A stretch of 64,000 nt of DNA from NCBI GenBank assembly GCA_020633195.1, contig JACKEC010000014.1:682001-746000 (forward strand), in the 5' to 3' direction. Position 1 is the first letter of the stretch, and every line of letters starts with the position of its first letter. The position numbers were made by a program, and so were the translations under genes. The notes under the pieces were generated by a model. That model was not told the origin of the DNA. It was given only the letters and a program-made list of their open reading frames with translations, and made no database searches. Positions 23,998 to 31,491 of this stretch are shown here, piece after piece. The DNA comes from Sandaracinaceae bacterium (lineage in GTDB: Bacteria; Myxococcota_A; Polyangia; Polyangiales; Sandaracinaceae).

Positions 23998-25188
23998 ATG
24001 GACTACCTGCCCCTCATTCTTCTCGGATGCTCCGCGACGGCCCTCGCGCTGTTCGGCTTCGGGATCCTCTCCACCTTGCGGCACACCAGCCGCAAGCCCT
24101 TCTCGTTGCCGGACGACGAGTACCTGCCGGTGTCCCTGCTCAAGCCCCTCAAGGGGACCGAGGAGGGTCTCGAGGACAACCTCCGCTCGTTCTTCGAGCA
24201 GGACTACCCCGCCGAGATCGAGATCGTCTTCGCCGTCACCGACCCCTCGGATCCCGCGCTCGCCGTGGCCCGGCGCCTCGCCGCCGAGTACTCGGACGTC
24301 CCGAGCCGCATCGTGTTCAGCGACCCGAGCTTCGGCCTCAACCCGAAGGTGGCCAACCTCCAGGGCGCCCTCCGCGCGTCCCGTCACGAGCTGGTCCTGC
24401 AGTCCGACGCGAACGTCCGCGCCAAGCCCGACTACCTCCGGCGCGTGGTCGCCGAGATCGTCCGCGAGGACGCGCAGCTCCTGAGCTCGATGGTCACCGG
24501 CGTCGGCGAGCGGTCCATCGGGGCGATGCTCGACAACCTGCAGCTCTCGGCGTTCACCGCGCCCGGCACCTGCTTCGCGCTGAACTTCGGGATCGTCTGC
24601 GTCATCGGCAAGTCGATGCTCTTCTACAAGAAGGACCTCGAGGACGTCGGCGGGCTCGAGGTCGTGCGCGACATCCTCGCCGAGGACTACGTCCTGGGCC
24701 GCATGTTCCAGGCCGTGGGCAAGCGGGTCGTGCTCTCCACGACCACCGCCGAGAACGTCAACATCGACTCCTCGGTCGAGCACTTCCTCGCGCGCCACGC
24801 GCGCTGGCTCAAGATGCGCGCCGTCGTCCACGTGCCGGGCTTCTTCGCCGATCTCTTCGCGAACCCCACCGCGCTGGCGCTCCTCGCGTTCCTCGCGAGC
24901 GGCCTCGACTGGCGCTACGGGCTCGTGCTCGCCGGCACCACCGTCATCAAGTCGCTCGGCGACCAGTTCCTCGTGCGGCGCACGCGCGGCGTCCCGCTCT
25001 CGATGAAGCACCGCTTCATGACGCCGCTCCGCGACGTGCTGATGATGGCGCTCTGGCCCTACGCCGCCTTCAGCCGGAAGATCGACTGGCGCGGCGTCCC
25101 CGTCCGCCTCGGCTGGGGCAGCCGCCTCCGGCCCGACGACGGCCCGCTCCCGATCCGCCTCGTCCGCCGCGTGCTGTCCCGCGGCTAG
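23998..25188 (+). CDS. Ceramide glucosyltransferase-like (HpnI/GT21) glycosyltransferase
   Basis: 396 residues with a GGGAGG ribosome site 8 nt before the ATG. An N-terminal membrane helix (residues ~5-25) is followed by a GT-A catalytic domain: VSLLKPLKGTEEGLEDNL (the family start motif), a DAN variant of the DxD site in LVLQSDANVRAKPDYL, AEDYVLGR and the (Q/R)xxRW motif ARHARW. Three hydrophobic segments lie near the C-terminus (~290-370). This is the layout of GT21 ceramide glucosyltransferases and of HpnI. Sphingolipids occur in some myxobacteria and HpnI acts on hopanoids, but no hopanoid or ceramide synthesis gene is adjacent, so the acceptor lipid is open. Its stop shares the palindrome CTAG with the convergent FG-GAP gene. 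Confidence 0.88.
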   Translation: MDYLPLILLGCSATALALFGFGILSTLRHTSRKPFSLPDDEYLPVSLLKPLKGTEEGLEDNLRSFFEQDYPAEIEIVFAVTDPSDPALAVARRLAAEYSDVPSRIVFSDPSFGLNPKVANLQGALRASRHELVLQSDANVRAKPDYLRRVVAEIVREDAQLLSSMVTGVGERSIGAMLDNLQLSAFTAPGTCFALNFGIVCVIGKSMLFYKKDLEDVGGLEVVRDILAEDYVLGRMFQAVGKRVVLSTTTAENVNIDSSVEHFLARHARWLKMRAVVHVPGFFADLFANPTALALLAFLASGLDWRYGLVLAGTTVIKSLGDQFLVRRTRGVPLSMKHRFMTPLRDVLMMALWPYAAFSRKIDWRGVPVRLGWGSRLRPDDGPLPIRLVRRVLSRG

Positions 25189-27668
25189 CCGAACGAGCAG
25201 GTCTCGAGGGGCTCGCTCATGAGCGTGTTGTTGTCCTCGAGGCACTCGTTGTACGAGCCGGCGCCCGTGCCGTCGTCGTCGGCGATGGCCTCGACGGTGT
25301 AGTCCGAGAAGCTGAACCCGCCCGTCTCCGTGTACTCGAAGACGAGCACCTCGGAGCGGCCGGGGAGCAGCGTGGTGGTGGTCCGCTGCACGCCGAGCGG
25401 GATCACCATCCCGCCCGGGATGGTCGTCAGCCGCGCGAACACCGCGATGCCCGGCGGCACCCCGAGCGCCCCCGCGTTGGTGATCGTCACCGCGATCCGG
25501 AGGATGCCCATCGGGATGCACTCGGCGCGCTCGATCGCCGTGATCTGGAGATCGGGCGCGTCGAAGAGGCCCCCGGGCTGGACGTTCTGGCGGAAGTTGT
25601 TGAGCCGGCCGTTCTGCCAGTTCCGCTCCTCGACGCGCGGCACCTGACCGTCCTCGGTGATGTTGGTGACGTGATAGGTGTGCTGGTTCCAGACGCGCCG
25701 CGTGCGGACCCAGTTGTTCTCCGCGTCCTCCCAGATCTCGATGCCGCCGAGCGCCGTGCTCGTCCGGTTGGGCTCGGGGATGACGACCTCGCTCTTTCCG
25801 TCGTTGTCGACGTCCACCACGATCGGCATCTCGAGGCGCGTGTTGCTCTGGTGGGAGAGGTCCTCGTAGAGCACCTCGCCGGTGCGCCCCGCGAAGATCC
25901 GGAAGGACGTCTCGTCGGCGTAGACGACCTCGGCGGCGCCGTCGCCCTCGAAGTCGAACACGCTCGATCCCGTCGCGCGGCTCGAGCAGTCGCGGTTCGG
26001 GGCCGTCCACAGGATGTTCTCTCGCGCGCACCCGGCGGGCAGCGGATCGCCGACGCAGTCGAAGTCGATGACCACGTAGAAGTCGGCGCCCGCGGTGCCG
26101 ATCTCGGGGCGGCCGTCGCCGTCGAAGTCCGCGATCGTCGGCGGGCCGCTCTCGTTGTTCGTGCAGGGCCCGTCGCCGAGGTACGGCATCACGTCGTCAC
26201 GCGGGATCGTGACGCGGTGCAGGAGCGTGCCGTCGTGCTGGATCACGAACGCCTCGCCCTGACGGATGATCACCACCTCGCCCTCGGGATCGTCGTCGAA
26301 GTTCCCGACCGCGTTGAACCCGTCGCAGGGGATCGCGCCGCCGCCGCAGGGCGAACCGCTCGTCCCGCCGTAGTCGAAGGTCCACACCTCCGCGCCGGTG
26401 CGGCCGTCGTAGACGGTGTTGCCCGCGATCACCTCGAGGTCGCCGTCGAGGTCGAGGTCGGCGACGGTGGACGCGGGCCCGAGGAACGCGTTGTTGCCCA
26501 CGCCCGCGGTCGGGCCGACGGTCACCCGGCCGTCCCAGATCACCGCGCCGCTGAGCCCGTCGAGGACGACGTTGCCGATGATGACCTCGGGTCGGCCGTC
26601 TGCGTCGAGATCCGCGAGCGACGGCGCGCCGCCCGATCCGAGCTGCGCGGAGGACGGCGCCATCGTGTTGCGCCACAGCTCGGTCCACGCGCTCCCGTCG
26701 TCGGCGGCGCGGGTCCACGCGATCGCGCCGCCGTTGCGGAACGTCGCCACGATCTCCGGCACGCGCTCGTCCGGCATCGAGTCGGGGTGCAGGTTGCCCA
26801 CCGCGACGCCCGACGAGTTGTCGACGAACGGCGACTCGATGATCGCGTGGGTGTTCATCGTCCCGTCCGGGTTGCAGGCCCCGCTGATGACGACGAGCCG
26901 CCCGCGCGCCGTGCAGCAGCCGTCGCTCTGGTAGTCGAAGGCGATGAAGACGATGTCCGGGATGTCGAGCGTGTCGGTCACGCCGTCGCCGTTGTCGTCG
27001 GTGAGGTTCATGACGGCCGGCGTCATCACGACGTCGTCGTAGGCCGCCGAGCTGCCGGCGGGGGGCACCCAGTGGCAGGACGTCACCGGCGTGAACTCGC
27101 CGACCGGCGGCCGGAACTCGCAGACCTCCACCGCGTCGCGCGGCGCGCAGCGGCCCAGGCTCACGAGACAGATCTCGTCGACCTCGCACTCCTCGGTGAG
27201 CGTGCACGGCGCGCCGAGGTCCGCGCAGGCGCCGCCGAGGCAGGCCTGGTCGTCGGTGCAGCAGAGCTCGTCGGCGCTCCCGCACCGGTTCGCCTCGTCC
27301 GCGCATTCGACCACGCAGCGATCCGAGAGGCACTCCTGCCCCGCGTCGCAGCACGCGCCGCCGCAGACCGGGTCGCTGCCGCAGTCGACCGCGCACGTCC
27401 CCGCGTTGCAGACCTGCGCGGCGTCGCAGCAGAGGCCCGAGCAGGCCGGTCGGCCGTCGGTGCACTCCATCATCATCATGCCGGTGTCGACCCCGTCGCC
27501 ACCGTCGGTCCGCGCACGCGGCACGCACATCCCGTCGGTGCAGACCTCGCCGGTCGCACACTCCGTGTCCGACGCGCAGGGGGTGGTGACGGGCCCGTTG
27601 CAATCGCAGCCAGTGACGAACACGGCGAGCCCGAGGAGCGACGCGCCGAGGAAGCGGGGGTACGACAT
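25185..27668 (-). CDS. FG-GAP/VCBS-type repeat lipoprotein with Cys-rich N-terminus
   Basis: 827 residues from the ATG at 27668. The signal peptide ends at lipobox VTGC (Cys20). Residues ~20-190 are rich in Cys pairs (CSGLCCDAAQVC, CGGACCDAGQEC), giving several small disulfide modules. The middle (~190-640) holds FG-GAP-like beta-propeller blades with Ca-binding DxDxDG loops such as DLDADGRPEVIIGN, DLDLDGDLEVIAGN and DFDGDGRPEIGTAG. The last ~180 residues resemble a CARDB/Ig-like strand domain (ITNAGALGVPPGIAVFARL) ending in a conserved CSFG. Probably exported and surface-attached, binding a ligand or substrate. Divergent from the FGE-like gene, 57 bp apart. Confidence 0.87.
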   Translation of the reverse strand: MSYPRFLGASLLGLAVFVTGCDCNGPVTTPCASDTECATGEVCTDGMCVPRARTDGGDGVDTGMMMMECTDGRPACSGLCCDAAQVCNAGTCAVDCGSDPVCGGACCDAGQECLSDRCVVECADEANRCGSADELCCTDDQACLGGACADLGAPCTLTEECEVDEICLVSLGRCAPRDAVEVCEFRPPVGEFTPVTSCHWVPPAGSSAAYDDVVMTPAVMNLTDDNGDGVTDTLDIPDIVFIAFDYQSDGCCTARGRLVVISGACNPDGTMNTHAIIESPFVDNSSGVAVGNLHPDSMPDERVPEIVATFRNGGAIAWTRAADDGSAWTELWRNTMAPSSAQLGSGGAPSLADLDADGRPEVIIGNVVLDGLSGAVIWDGRVTVGPTAGVGNNAFLGPASTVADLDLDGDLEVIAGNTVYDGRTGAEVWTFDYGGTSGSPCGGGAIPCDGFNAVGNFDDDPEGEVVIIRQGEAFVIQHDGTLLHRVTIPRDDVMPYLGDGPCTNNESGPPTIADFDGDGRPEIGTAGADFYVVIDFDCVGDPLPAGCARENILWTAPNRDCSSRATGSSVFDFEGDGAAEVVYADETSFRIFAGRTGEVLYEDLSHQSNTRLEMPIVVDVDNDGKSEVVIPEPNRTSTALGGIEIWEDAENNWVRTRRVWNQHTYHVTNITEDGQVPRVEERNWQNGRLNNFRQNVQPGGLFDAPDLQITAIERAECIPMGILRIAVTITNAGALGVPPGIAVFARLTTIPGGMVIPLGVQRTTTTLLPGRSEVLVFEYTETGGFSFSDYTVEAIADDDGTGAGSYNECLEDNNTLMSEPLETCSFG

Positions 27669-27725
27669 GGACTGGATGATATCCCCGCCTTGCGGTCTCG
27701 GTCTCGTGACGAGGATCCTCTCGTC

Positions 27726-29237
27726 GTGATCGAGCTCGGCCCCGTCGACGTCCCGAGGACCTTCGACCCGCCCCGCGTGGATCAGATCCTGGAGGCGCGC
27801 GGCACCGCGTTCGTGTTCGTCAGCGGGGAGCGGAGCGAGGTCCTCCGCCTCGACCGAGGTCGCCTCGAGTCGACCCAGAGCCCGTTCATGGTCGCGTCGC
27901 CGCCGTGCTCGCGCCGCATGGCGCGGCTCGGAGACGGGACGCTGGCGGTGCCGGACCGCGACCAGATCCACCTCTACGACGGCGCGGAGTGGCGGACCGT
28001 GGCCACCTCGTCCCGGATGGTCGCGGTGTCGGGCACGGGGGTCGACGACCTGCTCGGGCTCACCGCGGCGAAGCGGGCGCTATGGGAGCTCGCCGGCGCG
28101 TGGCGCCCCGCGTCGCTCGACGGCTCGAACCACGGCTTCTCGAGCGTCGACGCGGGCCCCGACCGCTGCGTGGCGATCCGGCGAGGCCGCGTGCTCGAGC
28201 GCCGCGAAGGCCGCTGGCGCGAGGCGGGGATCGAGCGGCCCGCGATGCTGGAGGCGCACGTCTTCGGCGACGATCACGCGGTGGTGCACCGCGACGGTCA
28301 CCTCTTCGTCCATCGGGGCCTCGCGTGGGATCCCGTCCGCCTCGAGGTCCCCGAGGGCGGGACGGTCGACTTCATCCGGTCCTGGCGCGGTCACACCTTC
28401 GTCGGCGGCGTCGACGCGGCGCTCCGCGGGTGGGCTCAGATCGGTCGGCGCGCGCGCTACCGCTTCGAGCTCCGAGGCCCCGCGACGAGCGCGGCGCGCT
28501 GGCTGGACTGGTCGAGCGAGGGCCGGGTCGCGCTCCTCGGCGACACGACCCTCTGGCTCGGCGAGCCGCTCGAGAGCCCCGCCGCGGGCGCGGACGAGCG
28601 CCTCGCTCTGGGCTCGACGGACCCGAGAGCGCGGACCGTGCGCGTCGCCGCGAGCGTCGGGGTGTCGAGCACCGAGGGCGACGCCCTCGCCGTGGAGGCC
28701 TTCGAGATCGATCGCGCGCCCGTGACCAACCGGGACTGGGCCCAGGTCGCGTCCGCGCTCTCACTGCGCGCCCCCGAGCACTGGCCCGGCGGGCGGATCC
28801 CGCCTGATCGAGAGGACCACCCCGTGGTCGGCGTCCCGTGGGACGACGCCCAGCGCTACGCCGCCTCGCGGGGCATGCGCCTGCCGACCGAGCACGAGTG
28901 GGAGCGCGCCGCGCGCGGCACCGACGGTCGACGCTTCGTCGCGGGAGACTCGCCGCCCGAGCTGCCTCCGACGTCGAAGATCCGCACGCGCGCGGTCACG
29001 TCGCCGAGCCCGGCGAGCCCCTTCGGGCTCGAGCACGTCGGGATGGTCTGGGAGTGGACCGACACGCCGGAGGGGGCGGGTCACATCGTCCGCGGCGGGC
29101 CGTGGCGCGACCGCGCGGCGCCGGCCGAGATCGCGAACCGCAGCGTCGAGAACGACCGCGCGCTCGACGTCGGCTTCCGCTGCGCGCGGTCCGTCGACGC
29201 CGCGGCGCCGCGGGACCGCGACAACCCGTATCGCTAG
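27726..29237 (+). CDS. Protein with C-terminal formylglycine-generating-enzyme-like (SUMF1) domain
   Basis: 503 residues from a GTG start. Residues ~1-300 are beta-rich with recurring short hydrophobic strands and may form a propeller or sensor region of unknown family. From ~303 the sequence follows the FGE/SUMF1 fold: FEIDRAPVTNRDW, HPVVGVPWDDAQRYAASRG, RLPTEHEWERAARG, GMVWEWTD, IVRGGPWRD and a GFRCAR end. The two active-site cysteines of true FGEs, expected just after the RGG motif, are not present, so it is probably not a sulfatase-maturating enzyme but a binding or structural version. No sulfatase gene is nearby. Its TAG stop overlaps the convergent stop through CTAG. Confidence 0.85.
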   Translation: MIELGPVDVPRTFDPPRVDQILEARGTAFVFVSGERSEVLRLDRGRLESTQSPFMVASPPCSRRMARLGDGTLAVPDRDQIHLYDGAEWRTVATSSRMVAVSGTGVDDLLGLTAAKRALWELAGAWRPASLDGSNHGFSSVDAGPDRCVAIRRGRVLERREGRWREAGIERPAMLEAHVFGDDHAVVHRDGHLFVHRGLAWDPVRLEVPEGGTVDFIRSWRGHTFVGGVDAALRGWAQIGRRARYRFELRGPATSAARWLDWSSEGRVALLGDTTLWLGEPLESPAAGADERLALGSTDPRARTVRVAASVGVSSTEGDALAVEAFEIDRAPVTNRDWAQVASALSLRAPEHWPGGRIPPDREDHPVVGVPWDDAQRYAASRGMRLPTEHEWERAARGTDGRRFVAGDSPPELPPTSKIRTRAVTSPSPASPFGLEHVGMVWEWTDTPEGAGHIVRGGPWRDRAAPAEIANRSVENDRALDVGFRCARSVDAAAPRDRDNPYR

Positions 29238-30631
29238 CGCCGCAGCACGCAGGTGGAGAACTCGACCTCGGTCGCGCAGCGGACGACGTCGGGGTTACAG
29301 CAGTCCGCGTCCGCGCTGCAGAACTCGCCGAGCTGGGCGAGCGTGCAGGGCCCGCAGATGTCGGCGTCGCTCGTGCAGACCCGCCCGCCCGCGCCGTCCG
29401 AGATGCAGCCGCAGCCGCAGCAGTCGGCGTCCGTGGTGCAGGCGCCGCCGTCGGCGACGCACATCGACCCGCACCGCGGGACGCCCATCGAGTCGGGCAC
29501 GCAGATGCCCGTGCAGCACGTCGCGCCCGTGGCGCACTCCTCGCCGTCGGGGAGGCAGCAGACCATCGCCCCCGAGGGACCCTCCGCGCAGGTCAGGCGC
29601 GGGAACGACTCCGTGCAGCAGTCCGCCGTGCTCGTGCACGTCTCCGCGGGCAGCGTGCAGCTCCCGTCGCCGCCGAGGCAGCGTCGGATCCCCTCGGCGC
29701 CCATCACGCAGCCGGTGTCGCCGCCGCCGTTCGGGCAGCAGTTGGAGCTCGCGCCGCCGTCGCCGCAGACCTCCCCGGGCGGCAGGCACGAGTCGGCGTT
29801 GGCGCAGCGTCGGATCGGGCGGCCGTCCATCGTCATCCCGCGGTCCTCGCAGACCCCGGAGCAGCAGGAGGCGTCGGTCGTGCAAGCCTCGTCCTGCAGG
29901 ATGCAGCCGCCGAGCCGCTGACACGTCGGGACGCCCGTGTCGTCGGCGTCGAGGCAGGCGGTGGAGCAGCACGCGCCGCTCAAGCCTTCGGACGAGCACG
30001 GCTCGCCCGCGACCGCGCAGCTCCCGTCGGTCGCGCACGTGCCGACCGCGGCGCCGCCGGGCCGGTCGCAGAGCCCGAGGCAGCAGTCGCCGTCGTTGCG
30101 GCAGACGTCCCCGCCCGTCCGGCAGTCACCCGCGAACGCGCAGGTGCAGTCGCCGCCCGCGCACGCGGCGCCCGCGGCGTCGGCGCAGCGGCTCGAGCAG
30201 CACTCGCCACCGCTCGCGCACGTCTCGCCGATCGGCCGGCAGCTCAGGGTCGGGTTCGTCGCGCAGGCGCCGCCCGTGCAGCGGTTGGAGCAGCAGTCTC
30301 CGTCGGCCCCGCAGGTCTCGCCGATCGTGCCGCAGGTCATGGCGGCGCAGACGAGCGTCCCCGAGCCGTCGTCCTCGCAGCCGAGGCCGGGGCAGCACTC
30401 GGCCGAGCTCGCGCACGCGCCCCGCTCGTTGGTGCACGCGCCCGCGTCGGGGCGGCCGCCGGCGTCCACGTCGCCGGCGTCCACGTCACCCCCATCCACG
30501 TCGCCCGCGTCGCCGGTGACCGCGCCGTCCATGCCGCCGCCGTCGACGGGCTCCGGCGATCCGCCACAATCACACCCACCGAGGGCGACCAGCGCGAACG
30601 CCAGCCCCCCACACCACGCGAAGCGAGTCAT
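29234..30631 (-). CDS. Lipoprotein with eleven knottin-like Cys modules
   Basis: 465 residues from the ATG at 30631, with GGAGG 5 nt upstream; a TTG four codons earlier overlaps that site. The signal peptide ends at lipobox LGGC. A flexible Gly/Asp/Val linker (repeats of GDVD/DAG) leads to about eleven modules, each with six Cys in the order C-C-CC-C-C (for example CRPIGETCASGGECCSSRC and CTLPAETCTSTADCC). That cysteine order is the inhibitor-cystine-knot framework; actual disulfides are not shown by sequence. The protein is probably exported and surface-exposed. It follows the hydrolase gene by 48 bp on the same strand. Confidence 0.87.
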   Translation of the reverse strand: MTRFAWCGGLAFALVALGGCDCGGSPEPVDGGGMDGAVTGDAGDVDGGDVDAGDVDAGGRPDAGACTNERGACASSAECCPGLGCEDDGSGTLVCAAMTCGTIGETCGADGDCCSNRCTGGACATNPTLSCRPIGETCASGGECCSSRCADAAGAACAGGDCTCAFAGDCRTGGDVCRNDGDCCLGLCDRPGGAAVGTCATDGSCAVAGEPCSSEGLSGACCSTACLDADDTGVPTCQRLGGCILQDEACTTDASCCSGVCEDRGMTMDGRPIRRCANADSCLPPGEVCGDGGASSNCCPNGGGDTGCVMGAEGIRRCLGGDGSCTLPAETCTSTADCCTESFPRLTCAEGPSGAMVCCLPDGEECATGATCCTGICVPDSMGVPRCGSMCVADGGACTTDADCCGCGCISDGAGGRVCTSDADICGPCTLAQLGEFCSADADCCNPDVVRCATEVEFSTCVLRR

Positions 30632-30679
30632 CCCAACCTCCAAGGGGAAGCGTACCCCAGGTGGGACACCAGGCGCCGA

Positions 30680-31471
30680 TCAGGCGAAGTGGGCGAGCAG
30701 CTCGCGCGTCACGAGGTCGGGCTGCTCGAGCGCGGAGAGGTGCGCGGCGTCGGGGATCTCCACGAGCCGCGCGCCGCGGATGCCGTCGGCGATCTCCCGC
30801 GAGCGCGCCGGCGGCGTGGCGCCGTCCTCGCGCCCCACCATCACCAGCGTGGGCGCGGTGATCTCCCGGAGCCGCGGGCGCAGATCCACGCGGTGGAAGA
30901 TCACCGCGTCGACCGCGTGCCCGATCGAGGCGGGATCCATCCGCGCGAGGTGCTCGCGAAACGGATCGACGATGTCCCGCCGCGAGGTCACCGAGCGCCC
31001 GGTGAAGAAGATCCGCTCGATGCGGTCCTCGAGGATCGCGAGCGCCCCCACCCGGCGCGCGATGAAGGCCATCGCGTGATAGGAAGGCAACTTGCGCCTC
31101 GCCTCCCGCGCGGCGCTCGAGTCGAGGATCGCGAGCCGCCGGAGCCGGGCCGGGCTCTGGAGCGCGACCCGCATCCCCGTCATCCCGCCCCAGGACAGGC
31201 CCGCCCAGTCGACCGGCTCTTCGACGTCGAGCGCGTCGAGGACCTCCACCGCCGCGTCCGCGCAGCCCTCGAGGGTGTACGGGCGCCGGACCGGCGCGCT
31301 GCGGCCGTGCCCCGGGGGATCGATCACGATCGTCCGGAACCGCTCGCGCAGCTTCGGGATCTGGAAGCGCCACATGCCCCCGTCGGTGAGCATCGACGGC
31401 CAGAGCACGAGCGGGCTCCCCTCCCCCGCCACCTCGACGAACAGGCTCCCCACGCAGGTCTCGACGATCAT
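30680..31471 (-). CDS. Alpha/beta hydrolase
   Basis: 263 residues, alpha/beta-hydrolase fold. Oxyanion region VLWPSMLTDGGMW, then RTIVIDPPGHGRS, nucleophile Ser in GLSWGG (~94), acidic residue in VMVGREDGATPP and catalytic His in DAAHLSALEQP. The overall pattern is closest to 3-oxoadipate enol-lactonase-like or esterase-type members, but no aromatic-degradation genes are adjacent, so substrate and pathway are undetermined. It starts 20 bp after the polA stop and could be co-transcribed with it. No signal peptide, so cytoplasmic. Confidence 0.9.
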   Translation of the reverse strand: MIVETCVGSLFVEVAGEGSPLVLWPSMLTDGGMWRFQIPKLRERFRTIVIDPPGHGRSAPVRRPYTLEGCADAAVEVLDALDVEEPVDWAGLSWGGMTGMRVALQSPARLRRLAILDSSAAREARRKLPSYHAMAFIARRVGALAILEDRIERIFFTGRSVTSRRDIVDPFREHLARMDPASIGHAVDAVIFHRVDLRPRLREITAPTLVMVGREDGATPPARSREIADGIRGARLVEIPDAAHLSALEQPDLVTRELLAHFA

Positions 31472-31491
31472 CGCGCTCTCCCTCGATCTCG

